Numbered from the stretch's first letter, positions 1-10,000 are shown. The stretch: 10,582 nt of DNA from Ichthyophonus hoferi (GCA_002751075.1 NAOQ01000010.1:238472-249053), one strand, 5' to 3'. Numbers and translations: made by a program. The notes: generated by a model from the sequence alone, not told the origin.

Positions 1-380
1 TATTCTAATGTAGATATATATATTATACTATAATATTCTAATGTAGATATATATATATTATACTATTATATTCTAATGTAGATATATATATATTATACTA
101 TTATATATTAAAGTAGATATATATGCTATACTACTATATTCTAAAGTAGATATATATGCTATACTACTATATTCTAAAGTATATATATATATACTATACT
201 ATTATATTCTAGTAGATATATATGTTATACTATTATATTCTAATGTAGATATATATATTATACTATTATATACTAAAGTAGATATATATGCTATACTATT
301 ATATTCTAATGTAGATATATATATATATACCATATTGTTATATATAACTATACACCATACTATTATATTCTAATATATAT
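1..380. repeat. AT-rich minisatellite, about 11 units of 32-36 bp
   Basis: The unit has the form TATTCTAATGTAGATATATA followed by a TATTATACTAT-like segment. Units begin near 1, 34, 69, 104, 137, 170, 205, 236, 268 and 302, with a degraded one near 366. Two variants alternate: one has CTAATGTAG, the other CTAAAGTAG with TATGCTATACTACT. The array lies in NDOR1 intron 2 and reaches the left end of the window, so its full length is unknown. The remaining 381-573 is ordinary intron. Confidence 0.93.
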
Positions 381-573
381 ACCTACCTACTCGGTATTAG
401 CCAACCAAATCACACTTTTTCCTAACTTCCTTCCATCATTCTGGAGCACTATAACCATAACACCTTTACCTTTATTTATAAACAGGAATATTTATTAAAA
501 ACAAACCAGGAATGCAAACAAGTTACACAACGCAACAATAGGAATGAAATACAGGATTTCAGGAGGGATATAC

Positions 574-1098
574 CGTCATGTTTTTAGGATTACTCCCTTG
601 GCCTGTAGTAGAGCACACAAAGATTACCAGGGGCTCATGGATTAGTCTAGACTATATATGTTACACAGGATGAGTATGTACCCATGCAATCAAGACCATA
701 GTTGGTGTAAGTCTATATGTATAGAACTCTGCGGGGAAGTGTAAGTATGTCCTCAAGCCATTATGTTTTTGCGTGTTTTATAAGAGTATGTAAGTATGTA
801 AATATGTAAGCATACATATGCACATGCGTCTGGTTTACATTTTCAGGTTTGGGTATGTGTTATGAACTAGCTAGTAATTATACTGTTTTCAATTGAAATA
901 GTAGTTATCCAACAATGAATATAATAATACAGAAGGCCCACTTACAATATCATAATTATCCATGGCACTTAATTGTGTTTTAAAGTGCCGTCTCTTACCC
1001 TCTCGCACTATCCTCTCTGCCACTTCTTCTGCCGTACCTGTCTCTGACCCATACAGCACAAGCAGGCGCCGCCCATCCTCACTATTCAACACTGTCAT
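574..1098 (-). CDS. NDOR1: NADPH-dependent diflavin oxidoreductase (NDOR1/Tah18), first two coding exons, partial
   Basis: Exon 1 runs 1098 to 946 (51 codons) and exon 2 runs 651 to 574 (26 codons); the rest lies beyond the left edge. The start is the first ATG after an in-frame TAG two codons upstream. Exon 1 begins MTVLNSEDGRRLLVLYGSET and carries the flavodoxin FMN-phosphate loop GSETGTAEE at about residues 17-25. It ends at a consensus GTAAGT donor, phase 0. Exon 2 opens after TATATAG and reads SRLIHEPLVIFVCSTTGQG, the second FMN-binding loop (STTGQG, about residues 65-70), then ends at a GTATAT donor, phase 0. The family is a cytosolic flavodoxin-plus-ferredoxin-reductase protein of about 600 residues that passes electrons from NADPH through FAD and FMN to CIAPIN1/Dre2 in cytosolic Fe-S cluster assembly. 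The FAD and NADPH domains are not in the window. The next expected block (FWRF...) is absent from 1-573, so that stretch is intron. P450 reductase-type proteins share the fold, but the short N terminus with no membrane anchor favours NDOR1. Confidence 0.87.
652..945 (-). other. NDOR1 intron 1
   Basis: This is a 294-nt intron with a GTAAGT donor at 945 and a TATATAG acceptor ending at 652, phase 0. It is AT-rich and includes a short run of TATGTAAG-like units near 785-822. No RNA gene or nested open frame is apparent. Confidence 0.8.
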
Positions 1099-1170
1099 GT
1101 TCTACCTTTCTCTCAAACCCCCACTAGCAGCCTTTGTACGCCGCTGCCCAACCTCTAAGATATGACGTAA
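1099..1170 (-). promoter_or_regulatory. Probable NDOR1 5' UTR and proximal promoter with a CRE-like site
   Basis: The stretch upstream of the NDOR1 ATG is richer in G and C than its surroundings and contains several CpGs, as expected at a conserved gene's start. TGACGTAA at 1163-1170 is one base away from the CREB/ATF palindrome TGACGTCA and sits about 65 nt upstream of the ATG. No TATA box stands out from the AT-rich background. Use of the site is inferred from sequence and position only. Confidence 0.35.
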
Positions 1171-2342
1171 CGATAAATGAATAAATATAAATAAACATAG
1201 AGTACACTGCAATAGGCTTTGGCGTTAGGGTTTGGCAGATGATCTACCAATTATTAATTTATTAGTGACCTCTCAGTTTAATTTACAAAATTACTATATA
1301 TATATATATATGTGTAGCAAGTATTAACTATATTATGATAAGTATAATTAGTTTTATAGCCATTGGAATCAAAATGGAGGTTAGCATATAATAGTTGGTG
1401 TTTCAATCTCCTATTACCCCGTATTATCGTGGAAGACCATTTGTATTAGCTTATATATTTATCTATATCCATATGTTTACAGTTCCTTTTGCTTTGTTAT
1501 AATATCCAAATGAGTCACCGTTAAACTATACATTTACAATATTTGCGATAGTAAGGTACTATTAAAAACAACAGGTATATCTTCTGTACTACATATTTGT
1601 CAAGATAGTTAGGTAGACACTATACACAAGTCAAAAATACTTTCCAGAACAAGCTTTGGATTTAAAATAATCCAATAATATGTAAAAGTTGCACAACTGA
1701 CGTACCCTAACTCTAAAAATACACTCTCTAGTTGCCTCTACAATCTGTTATGGCTTGTTCATTAAACTTTATTTTATACATAGCTCATAGGTTATACTTA
1801 CAGAAATGAAACAAAAATACTGATCAATTTTTGAATAATTGAATATAAGCGATTTATTACTTTTAACACCAATTAATATGAATACCTCTGTCATATCCCT
1901 TTGACGCACAAAAATAAGAACAGTTTCTCTTGACACATACATGAATTGGTTTAAATTTATTTTGAGCATTAGCTCAATGAATAGTACTGGAGTTATTAGT
2001 TAAAAACACACATATCTATATAATTCTAAATGTTTTGTGGGAATTAATTATAATAATATGTTATTAGGAGGCAAGTATATGAATTCCCTGCTGATATTAT
2101 CATTTTTATGCGTTTTTAACCTAGGTGCCAGAGGTATCTTAGTCTTTACGAGGTTTTAGTATATGTGAGTGTTAGCAGCCACATATATATATTAGTAGTC
2201 AAACATAAATCTTCATTAACCTTACAGTCAAAGTATTAGCATACAACTTTGCTGTAAAAATATTTTAGCTCTTATGATCACAGAATATACCTTTAGCTGA
2301 AAACCCGAAAGGTGTCTATGTATAAGTATGGACACTTATGCT
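1171..2342. other. Intergenic, nothing recognised
   Basis: This is AT-rich spacer between the NDOR1 promoter and the first tandem duplication. It contains a short TA run near 1295-1312. The one open frame of more than 60 codons (1769-1969, minus) has a composition typical of random AT-rich sequence, with no motif. No RNA gene or mobile element end was seen. Confidence 0.5.
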
Positions 2343-2677
2343 TTTATTGTTTAACTTCAGATTTACCTCTAATTATTAAGAGGCATCAAAATAAGTTTAT
2401 GCTTGATAATCAAGAGTATGACATCCGTAAATTGTAATTAAGAACTAGCTGCTTAATATAATCTTTAAGTGTAAATTACAGTAATTTAAAACTATTGTTC
2501 GCTTTTGTAGTTTATTGTTTAACTTGAGATGAACCTTTAATTACTAAAAGGTATCAGAGTAAATTTCTGCTTGAAAATCAAGAATATGACGTCCAAAGAT
2601 TGCAATTAAGGACCAGATGCTTAATACAATCTTACATACAAATTACTGTGGTTTAAAACCAATGTTAGCTTTTGCAG
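2343..2677. repeat. 168-bp tandem duplication, two diverged copies
   Basis: Copy 1 is 2343-2510 and copy 2 is 2511-2677, directly adjacent. Both start TTTATTGTTTAACTT and end GCTTTTG(T/C)AG. Shared blocks occur in the same order: a TTACTAAAAGG-like block, TGCTTGA.AATCAAGA.TATGAC, TGCTTAATA.AATCTT, AAATTAC and TTTAAAAC. By eye the copies agree at roughly three quarters of positions, so the duplication is not recent. No long open frame is shared. The origin is unknown. Confidence 0.85.
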
Positions 2678-3236
2678 TTTATTCACAAGTATAGTGAACA
2701 ATGGTATCCATGCTTTAAGTGTAAAGTTAGCTCCAAAAACATTTCATGTGCAATCACTGAATGACTTCTTTAGAACATATTTCTGAATAATTACGTTTGA
2801 TTTCCTATTGGGCAATAGGTAAAACTCAAGTGACTAAGTTCGTGACTAAACCTGAGCTTGACTGGGAATCCACCAACTATATAACCAATATGTAAAGTCC
2901 TAGACTGCGCTTGAGTTTTAATTTATAAAACAATAACCCCAAGTTAAGGTAAACAGTTTTTATTACGACTCTACATAGACCAGTCGTTTCAGATAGAAAA
3001 TCAGTCAAGTGTGAAAAATATGTCAACTATTGCTACTGCAACCTGTTTTTAATGAATAGCCAGCAGGTGTTGCGTATTTTAGGTACAGTGGGTTGGTACT
3101 GTACCATATTTCGAGAGGTAATGGGCCTATCAATGTAATGCACTAGTTTCTGCTTGCCTAAAGTAGTGTAACAAATACGGAGATGAAGTATGAAGATCAT
3201 GGCCTTATTAATTAAGAATTAACTTGATCAATCAAG
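2678..3236. other. Intergenic with small inverted repeats
   Basis: There is no gene here. TAAAACTCAAG at 2820-2830 is matched by its exact reverse complement at 2910-2920, with further partial matching inside. GGTACAGT at 3082-3089 pairs perfectly with ACTGTACC at 3098-3105 across an 8-nt loop. CTTGATCAATCAAG near 3223-3236 is a perfect short inverted repeat directly before the next duplication. Confidence 0.55.
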
Positions 3237-3820
3237 CAATTAATCTTAGTGTAATATTGCAGAAGCTCCTGAAACCACATGTAGGTAATTCAAGTTAAGG
3301 AAGATCGATCTTTGTGGTCGCAATGATAACTCAGACCAAAGTAATGCGAATGGAGCAGGAATCTATCTAGAATCTGTGAACATCAGAATTGGCTCTAAGT
3401 CAGACTTCCTTTTTTCTTTTGGGGAACCTGCTGGACTGACATTTGACATAAAAGAAAAGAATGCAGCCATAATCGACAAGGGAAAAACTGTCACCAATGC
3501 CCAGTGCTCCACTACTCTAACCTATATTCAATTAGTCATAGTGCAACATTGTAGAAGCTTCTGAAATCACAGGGAGGTATTTAAATTTAAAGAAAATCGA
3601 CGTCTGTGGTCACAAGGATATTTCAGACCAAAGTAATGCGAATGGTGCAGGAATCTATCTAGAATCTATGACAATCAGAAGTAGCTCTAAGTCAGACTTA
3701 ATGTTTTTTTTGGGGAGCCTGCTGGACTGGTATTTGACATAAAATGAAAAATGTAGCCATAATTGACAAGGGCACAACTTGTACCAATGCCCCGTGCTCC
3801 ACTACCCTAATCTATATATT
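3237..3820. repeat. 292-bp tandem duplication, two diverged copies
   Basis: Copy 1 is 3237-3528 and copy 2 is 3529-3820; both are 292 bp long. Both begin CAATTA.TC.TAGTG and end at CTCCACTAC.CTAA.CTATAT. The best-conserved core is about 45 bp around AGACCAAAGTAATGCGAATG and GCAGGAATCTATCTAGAATC. Similarity is roughly four fifths by eye. One plus-strand frame is fairly open in copy 1 (3376-3564, reading ...SKSDFLFSFGEPAGLTFDI...), and similar words are legible in copy 2. It may therefore descend from coding sequence, but I recognise no protein family and do not call a gene. Confidence 0.88.
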
Positions 3821-3894
3821 CAGACCACAGGTAACCAATCGGGATTACCTACAAATAATTTATAGCTTTATTAAAGAGTGCTTTAGTTATTAAG

Positions 3895-4388
3895 GTGAAG
3901 ACCAGTTTTCAGGCTATAGTCAAATCTAAGCTAGGTCAGAAAAAAAAGAAGACTTCTTTTATTTACACAAAATCTGCCCATTCTCCAGACGATTGGAAAA
4001 AATCACTAGTTGTACTATTCTCAGAATATTCACGGATCGGAGTAAGTACAACGAAACTTAGTCAATGTTCGCCACGAGCCAGAGACACTATTATTCATCA
4101 AATGAAAGACAGGGGGTTTATAGGAAACGGAAAAAAGATTTCAAGCACATCTATTTTTCCTATTTTAGTTATGATCACACCCAAAGACATTTAGAGGAAA
4201 AGTACAACTCTGACAGTGACTCTGATTCTTCAGAACCTAAAAATAAAAAATCATCGAGTGAAGAAGAAAGCCATTGTATGTTAATCAACTTACAAGTGGA
4301 GTCGACACGACAAAGAAAAATATTACAACATTCACATACATTTATACTTAAATTGTTAATCGATGTACTCTGCTATGATTACTTTTAA
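3895..4388 (+). other. Two overlapping plus-strand open stretches, unassigned
   Basis: One frame is open from 3895 to 4194 and lysine-rich (QKKKKTSFIYTKSAHSPDDW). A second frame is open from 4065 to 4388 and holds an acidic serine run (DSDSDSSEPKNKKSSSEEES) of the casein-kinase-2 target type. The two overlap by 130 nt, so at most one can be coding there. The first has no ATG at its left end. Neither resembles a family I know. They could be exons of an unrecognised gene, remnants of a decayed one, or chance. Confidence 0.2.
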
Positions 4389-4436
4389 ATATATTTTAAC
4401 AATGTAAAGTGTTGGAACTAAGTTTTATAGTAGTTT

Positions 4437-5164
4437 GGGTTCGCAACCCTATAGTAATCTGTAATTGATGATTGAGGTTTCGCATAAGTATTTTTTGCTG
4501 GGCTAGTGTTAGAGATAATTCTTAAAAGTAATTCATTTGTATTAGAAGGCAGTGTAAGAGAAGGTGTCTATGTTGCCTCTACCTCTAGATATCTATTATA
4601 TTTATACTCAGCTATGAGTTCTGGACGTATGCCTGCCTTAATGTGTTTGGGCACGATAGTGCTCATAGCACAATGTGTACAATCAGTGTAAGGTGCTAAG
4701 TTTGCATCTAAGTAATGAGTATTGTTGTAATCTAAAGTTACTAAGCAATTTACAATGTTACTGGTAGATAAAAATTTCTCAAAACATTGCCGCTAATTTT
4801 CATGTGCTATTACAGAACTAGACATTTTTTTCTACCAACAACACTGAGAATTGCTTAGTCACTTTCGAGTGCAACAATGCTCATTGCATACACACGAATT
4901 TGGCATCTTTCACTGATCTCATACAATGTCCTGTAAGCATTATTATTAAGCGAACTAAAGTGGGAATCATTCTCTTGGTAATAGCCAAGCTAAATATAAT
5001 TGTAACATATATTTAGAGATAGAGCCAACTTAAACGTCTTCTCTTATATTGCCCTATAATACAAGTGGATCATAGCAACGAACTATCCCCAACGCTAGCC
5101 CAGCGAAAAATAGTTCTACAAAGACTCAATTTTCAATTACAGATCACTATAGGGTTATGAGCTC
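4437..5164. repeat. 728-bp near-palindrome (fold-back or MITE-like inverted repeat)
   Basis: The left arm is about 4437-4777 and the right arm about 4822-5164, around a 44-nt loop at 4778-4821. Matching stretches, left arm against the reverse complement of the right, include AACCCTATAGT(A/G)ATCTGTAATTG, TTTTT(T/C)GCTGGGCTAG(T/C)GTT, TTGTATTA, TAAGAGAAG, CTCTA(C/T)CTCTA(G/A)ATAT, ACTAAGCAATT and TGGTAGA.AAAAAT. The pairing runs over nearly the whole arm, weakest near 4620-4700, and many mismatches are transitions. At the outer ends matching fades into partial similarity reaching to about 4395 and 5195, so exact termini and any target-site duplication are unclear. A transcript would fold into one long hairpin. 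There is no transposase. It is most likely a non-autonomous fold-back DNA element or an old inverted duplication. Confidence 0.87.
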
Positions 5165-5620
5165 ATTACGCTTCCACTGCTACCATGTTAGGAATAATAT
5201 GTAGAGAAAGGAGCGTTCCTGTGACCTATATTCGTTTAGAAGGTGAGATAATACCGAATTAGACGGCATTTTAACGTGTCCCTTTGCATATACAGAGTAC
5301 AGATATGCTAAGACACATTTTCATTATTAAATAAGTCAGTAGGACTTGCCTTAGGTAGGTTGCCTACACAATGTGCTATCTGTACCCAAAACATATAATA
5401 TGAAATGGCTGATTATGTAGTTGCAGGATCTCTACAATTGGCTGGTTCAATTTGATATATCTCTTGGATGGCCATTTAGCACCAACAGATTGCACTACCT
5501 ATTTTCCAGGTTACATAGGTAATAATAATTACTAAATAACATTAAATGTTTACAGTTATGTAAAGAAATACCCAAACTGTTTAAATATTTCTGTTTTGAC
5601 AAGTTCTTTACCACACTTAG
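5165..5620. other. Intergenic, nothing recognised
   Basis: This is AT-rich spacer to the right of the near-palindrome. Its first 30 bases or so may be a worn extension of the right arm. No exon-like segment, RNA gene or repeat was seen. Confidence 0.4.
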
Positions 5621-5872
5621 ATTATTCTTTGTTATCCTTACCACGCCTTTTGGATTTGGTTGGAGCTACTCATTAAGGCCAAGAGAAATGTGCTCTCCAA
5701 ACCACCAGTTTATGACCTAGTGGTGAAGTATTTCCATATACCAAAAACCCAATTAGAGCTTTACGCATCACATGCCTACTGTGTTCCTAATTTTTACCAC
5801 AAACCAGTCAGAACTTTACATACGTCTATTTGGTTCGACCATTACATATATAATAAGCTCAAAAAACAATAA
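5621..5872 (+). other. Unassigned 83-codon open frame, possible terminal exon
   Basis: The frame is open from just after a TAG to TAATAA at 5870-5875. It reads ...LLIKAKRNVLSKPPVYDLVV... and ends ...SIWFDHYIYNKLKKQ. Its composition is more protein-like than most open stretches here, with clusters of Trp, Tyr, His and Pro. AATAAA overlaps the stop at 5871-5876, as in a compact 3' end. There is no ATG, so a gene would need an upstream exon, and I see no convincing splice acceptor. I recognise no family. It may be a fragment or chance. Confidence 0.2.
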
Positions 5873-7057
5873 TAAAGGTATTATTAATATTACTTTTTTC
5901 CGTCGTCAATAGATGGTAAAATCATTTCCGGAAATTTATCTTCTTTAAATTTTCATTTTTATTTTATCTTTTGATTATCAAGTGGTAGAAATTTATTATG
6001 CAGATTTTTTACTAGAAGGCCAACTAGTTAAGCCTGGTACAGTTGAAACAATGGAGGATACTTGAATAGTGCCCATTTACGATCATAGCTATTGCTTATA
6101 TCGAAAGTTGCACGGTAAGAAATTTAAAACGTCTCTGAATTTAAAATAGTTGTGCGTACTATAGGCAAAACTTATAAAGGTTTTAGCTTGTTCCTTTCAT
6201 GTTGACAAGTATCTGCATCAACCAGAAGAAGGCAGGAGCACTGTATATCCAATAAAATTCAATATATCGTATACTTATACCTCTAATATATAGCAATACG
6301 TATTTGAATTTATTTTGTTTTAGCAAAGAATAACTAGTAAGGCAGAGATAGATGTATGTTATATGCCCTACATGATAAATGAGTAAACATCAAATCACAA
6401 TGTTTCCATAGAACCTTTATCACAACAACTGAGCCATCAAGACAGACCAGATCAAGTGACTATTAACCACTACCAATTATACAATTGGAAATCTCGACAG
6501 CTGTGGACAAGTAAACAGAACTGACAGAGGTTCTGATAGGTTAGAGGTTCTGATAGGTTTTGAATAGGCATATTACACTAGGAACCCAGACTACATTGAT
6601 ATAATAAATGAGAGGACTTGTTCCATTTTTAATATTTGGTGTCTCGTGATCCCAAATCCCCTTCAATGGGTATATGCAGTCGTTTTATTCAACGGTCATA
6701 CGTTATGCTGAATAGAAAACCATATAAAACTACGCATTTTCCTTGGTTTTCGTGGCAGTGAGTGGAGTGGGTAGGTCAATATTGTATAAACTTAAGATTG
6801 TTGAGTTTATTTTGAAAAAGAAAAAGGTCAAAATAGGAAATTCGGGACAAAATATAGGTTGAGATTGAGTAGATGAGCGGATACGACACAGTCACTTACA
6901 AACTGGTATTTCAAACAATGCAGACTATTAGTTGCTGTATGCACAAGACAAATGAATCGCAAATCAATCAGTTGTGACGGCTGATATTATCATAGTTTCA
7001 AAATAAAAATTGAGCTTTACATATTTCCAAACTCGAAAAAATAATGACTATATCTAT
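5873..7057. other. Intergenic, including the Rab7 3' UTR at its right end
   Basis: No gene is recognised. A 17-bp unit, AGAGGTTCTGATAGGTT, is perfectly duplicated in tandem at 6526-6542 and 6543-6559. Short plus-strand open stretches occur near 6000 and 6570-6710 but carry no motif I know. The right part is probably the 3' UTR of the Rab7 gene on the minus strand. Confidence 0.4.
6806..6811 (-). terminator. Candidate Rab7 polyadenylation signal AATAAA
   Basis: The minus strand reads AATAAA about 247 nt downstream of the Rab7 stop codon. This is the first perfect match to the canonical hexamer that I see in that direction, but chance matches are common in DNA this AT-rich. Confidence 0.35.
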
Positions 7058-10000
7058 CTAACATGAACACGGCCCTCCCGCTCTTGTGGCTTCTTCATCT
7101 GTGATTCTGACAGTGCCAGGAAAATCGCTAGGTAGTGGAGTTGTAGCAGCGTCCTATATATATAGTGGAGTAATAGTTGACCTTTGGTGAATAAATAGTA
7201 GAGATTAAAAAAAAAAGGTAGAAGATAGTGGAACCAAGATGTATAGTAGTATTGTAGTTCTCTTCCTAAAAAAATATTCTTCCAACAACCATAGTGATTT
7301 AAGTTACCAGCTGTACGGTTATCTATGTCAAATGTAGAGGCAATATAAATGCGTACATTACAACAAAGTAAACTGTTAAATATTGGGGAGGGTACTGCAA
7401 CAGAAAATTAAATTATTACATAGTTTAGTCATAATAGGGGCTTAAGATATGGAGACAAGGAGGACGATGCCAATTATTATTCTGTAACATCCCCAACATC
7501 AAAGCTCAATCATTTACAGGCCATACACTAATTCACAGAGGCCCCTTCCCTAGCACCCCTAGCAACCTAACCCATTGATATAAATACAATTTGTATGAAG
7601 TCCACCAAGGCCGTAAGGTATTAACCATACGCTCCAAACCCAACCTACATGTGCCCAGGGTTCCCAAGAGAACAAAATGAAAAACCATAGAAGCATGCTT
7701 GTCATAGAATACATAAGGAAAAAAGAGCATAAACAGAAATAAAGAGGAGTAATGATTACCCGACGCAAAGTGTGCCGTGCTATTTCGTAGAAGGCTTGGT
7801 CCACGTTGATTGCTGTGACACAGCGTTAGTATTGTATTCCAAGAAAACTAACCGCAAACAATAAAATACAATCAGGAAAAATTAAAACAATATTGAAAGG
7901 TCCTTAGGAAAGTATAGGCTTTAAGAACAACGTACAACTGTATAATAAAACACGATTATTAATTAATCCACGACCTTATGCGTGAAGGATGCTGAAGATA
8001 GGCTAGTGGGAATTGGAAAATATGTAAAAGTCGCCGGGAATAATTAATCATAAAAAAAAAGATAGATGAAGTGAACTGGATTGATGTGTCTAGATTACTC
8101 AATTAAATATAACTTTTTTCCACTAGGAACCAATCAGGAATTGACACAAGCCTACACCTTATAACTCAGCCAATTAACTATGCACCTATATTAATACCCT
8201 TGAATGATATGATTGGACCCTGGGACCATTCATCCAGGTCCAACCAAGTATAACAACCCAGCCATGCCTTATTCCACCTCTTAGAGGGTATTTGTTATCT
8301 TTATCAGTTACTTACTGTCTTTAGCGCTTGTCTCAAAACTAGGGACATTACCATTCTCTTTGCCCCATTTTTGTGCCCGCTGTTGCAACACCTGGACAGA
8401 ATACATAATTAAGAGCCAGTATAGTATACCTCTGATTTAAGTATCTATCGCCAATATACCATCATTTTATACTACACCTTACCTGACTCTAAATAGTACT
8501 TACCAATCTCCCCACACAGAGACATACATATCACACTTTAATCCCCTACTCACTTCTAGCACAACCTTCCTTCATGTTCCTTTCCTCTTATGATAATAAC
8601 ATAGTAATACAGTAAGAAAGTAATAGAGTAATATAACAATGCATATCCCCCTTCCTTTCTTTCCCAAACTCGATTTAACTGTAAAATACTTTCTAAAATT
8701 TAAAAACAATAAGTTGATCTTATTTGCCTATATTATTAACCTATAAATTCAATTGGCCAACACAAATCAATATCATCAAAACATATAACAGCCATAAAAT
8801 GAATGGTGATCGTGATTGCGATTATGTTATAGCGAATACCTTCAGCCTCTCAGAGCTTTCATCATGGTAGTAGTGAACGTAATTATTACATAATACTCAT
8901 ATTAAACACTTCCATAAATGTAACATTAACAGTAAAGAACTGTATGAGGAACATTGTACTACCCAATAGGGTATTCAGGTGTGCATACGCATAAACTCTT
9001 AATAAAAATGCTAGCAAGCATATGGTTTACCAAGGGACTGAGAGTAGGACACAATCACATTCATTTCCCCCTAACATACCAATCAGCCTTTAGTTACTAC
9101 ACTAACTATATACAACCAGGGGGTGAATATATACCTGAGTGTTATCTAAATCAACCTTGTTTCCTATGATGACAAAGGGGAAGTTCTCAGGGTCTTTTAG
9201 CCTTTGAATAGATGGCCTCTGGTTAGTTAAGGGTATAGGTTGTATATATACGTGCGTTCATGTGTGTGGTTTAATGTGTCTACCTTATATAATACAATGC
9301 ATTTAAGTGCACGGTTAAGTAATAGTATGCGTAAGTATATACGTATATGTAAACCTAAAGTCGTTAGATTTGGCTATAAAAAATATCAATTCGAATGGGA
9401 GAACAAAACCTATTGATGAACAAAGGTTAACAGGCCAAATAAATATCATAAAAAAAATATGGTTGATGGAGAGTTATAAAAGACCATAAGAAGAATGTGT
9501 AAAAGACTAGGAATGCAATACCATCTAAACATGAGGTCATACCCACCCAGCCTGTATGAGAAACTCATCCCTCCAGCTATCCAAGGCCTCAAATGATCTC
9601 TGAACTGTGACATCATAAACAAGCACACAGCAATCAGCTCCTCTGTAGAAAGCCACCCCTAAACTTTGAAAGCGTTCCTGTCCTGCGGTGTCCCATATCT
9701 GCATATCGAATCTGTTTTTAATACACATCTATATAATAACCAGGATTAAGATACATGAATTGCCTGATAAAAAAAATCAATAGCAAAAGAAAGAATAATT
9801 CAAATATAATGCTTTAGAATAAAGAAAAAAACATAAGGGAAACTAAGTAACATATGGGGAAAGTAGAACAGATAAGATGGGAGAGGAGGATGGTACAGGC
9901 CAGATACCAAGACCATGTCAAGGGAAGATGCTTGAGGTATTGCAGAACATCCACACCCTTTTCCTTCGTATTTTTGTGGCTCAATTTTTAAAAAAAATTA

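Noticed and set aside
962-1165. Plus-strand open frame of 67 codons
   Set aside because: It lies antisense to NDOR1 exon 1 and its promoter. The minus strand encodes the clear flavodoxin motif, so this frame is a shadow.
1769-1969. Minus-strand open frame of 66 codons
   Set aside because: It has the residue composition of random AT-rich DNA, no motif, and no support from neighbours.
4506-4691. Plus-strand open frame of 61 codons
   Set aside because: It lies entirely in the left arm of the near-palindrome and is explained by that repeat.
5831-5841. GGTTCGACCAT as a tRNA B box
   Set aside because: The final CC of the B box is missing, and no A box or cloverleaf can be drawn around it.
3237-6250. 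A single large mobile or virus-like element covering the spacer
   Set aside because: No polymerase, integrase, capsid or transposase motif was recognised, and no common terminal repeats enclose the region. The pieces are reported separately instead.
7533-7804. Long minus-strand open frames continuing past the INVDQAF exon
   Set aside because: The Rab7 match ends at LRR, exactly at a GT donor. The sequence beyond is intron, and the true last exon with CSC is found in phase at 7153-7058.
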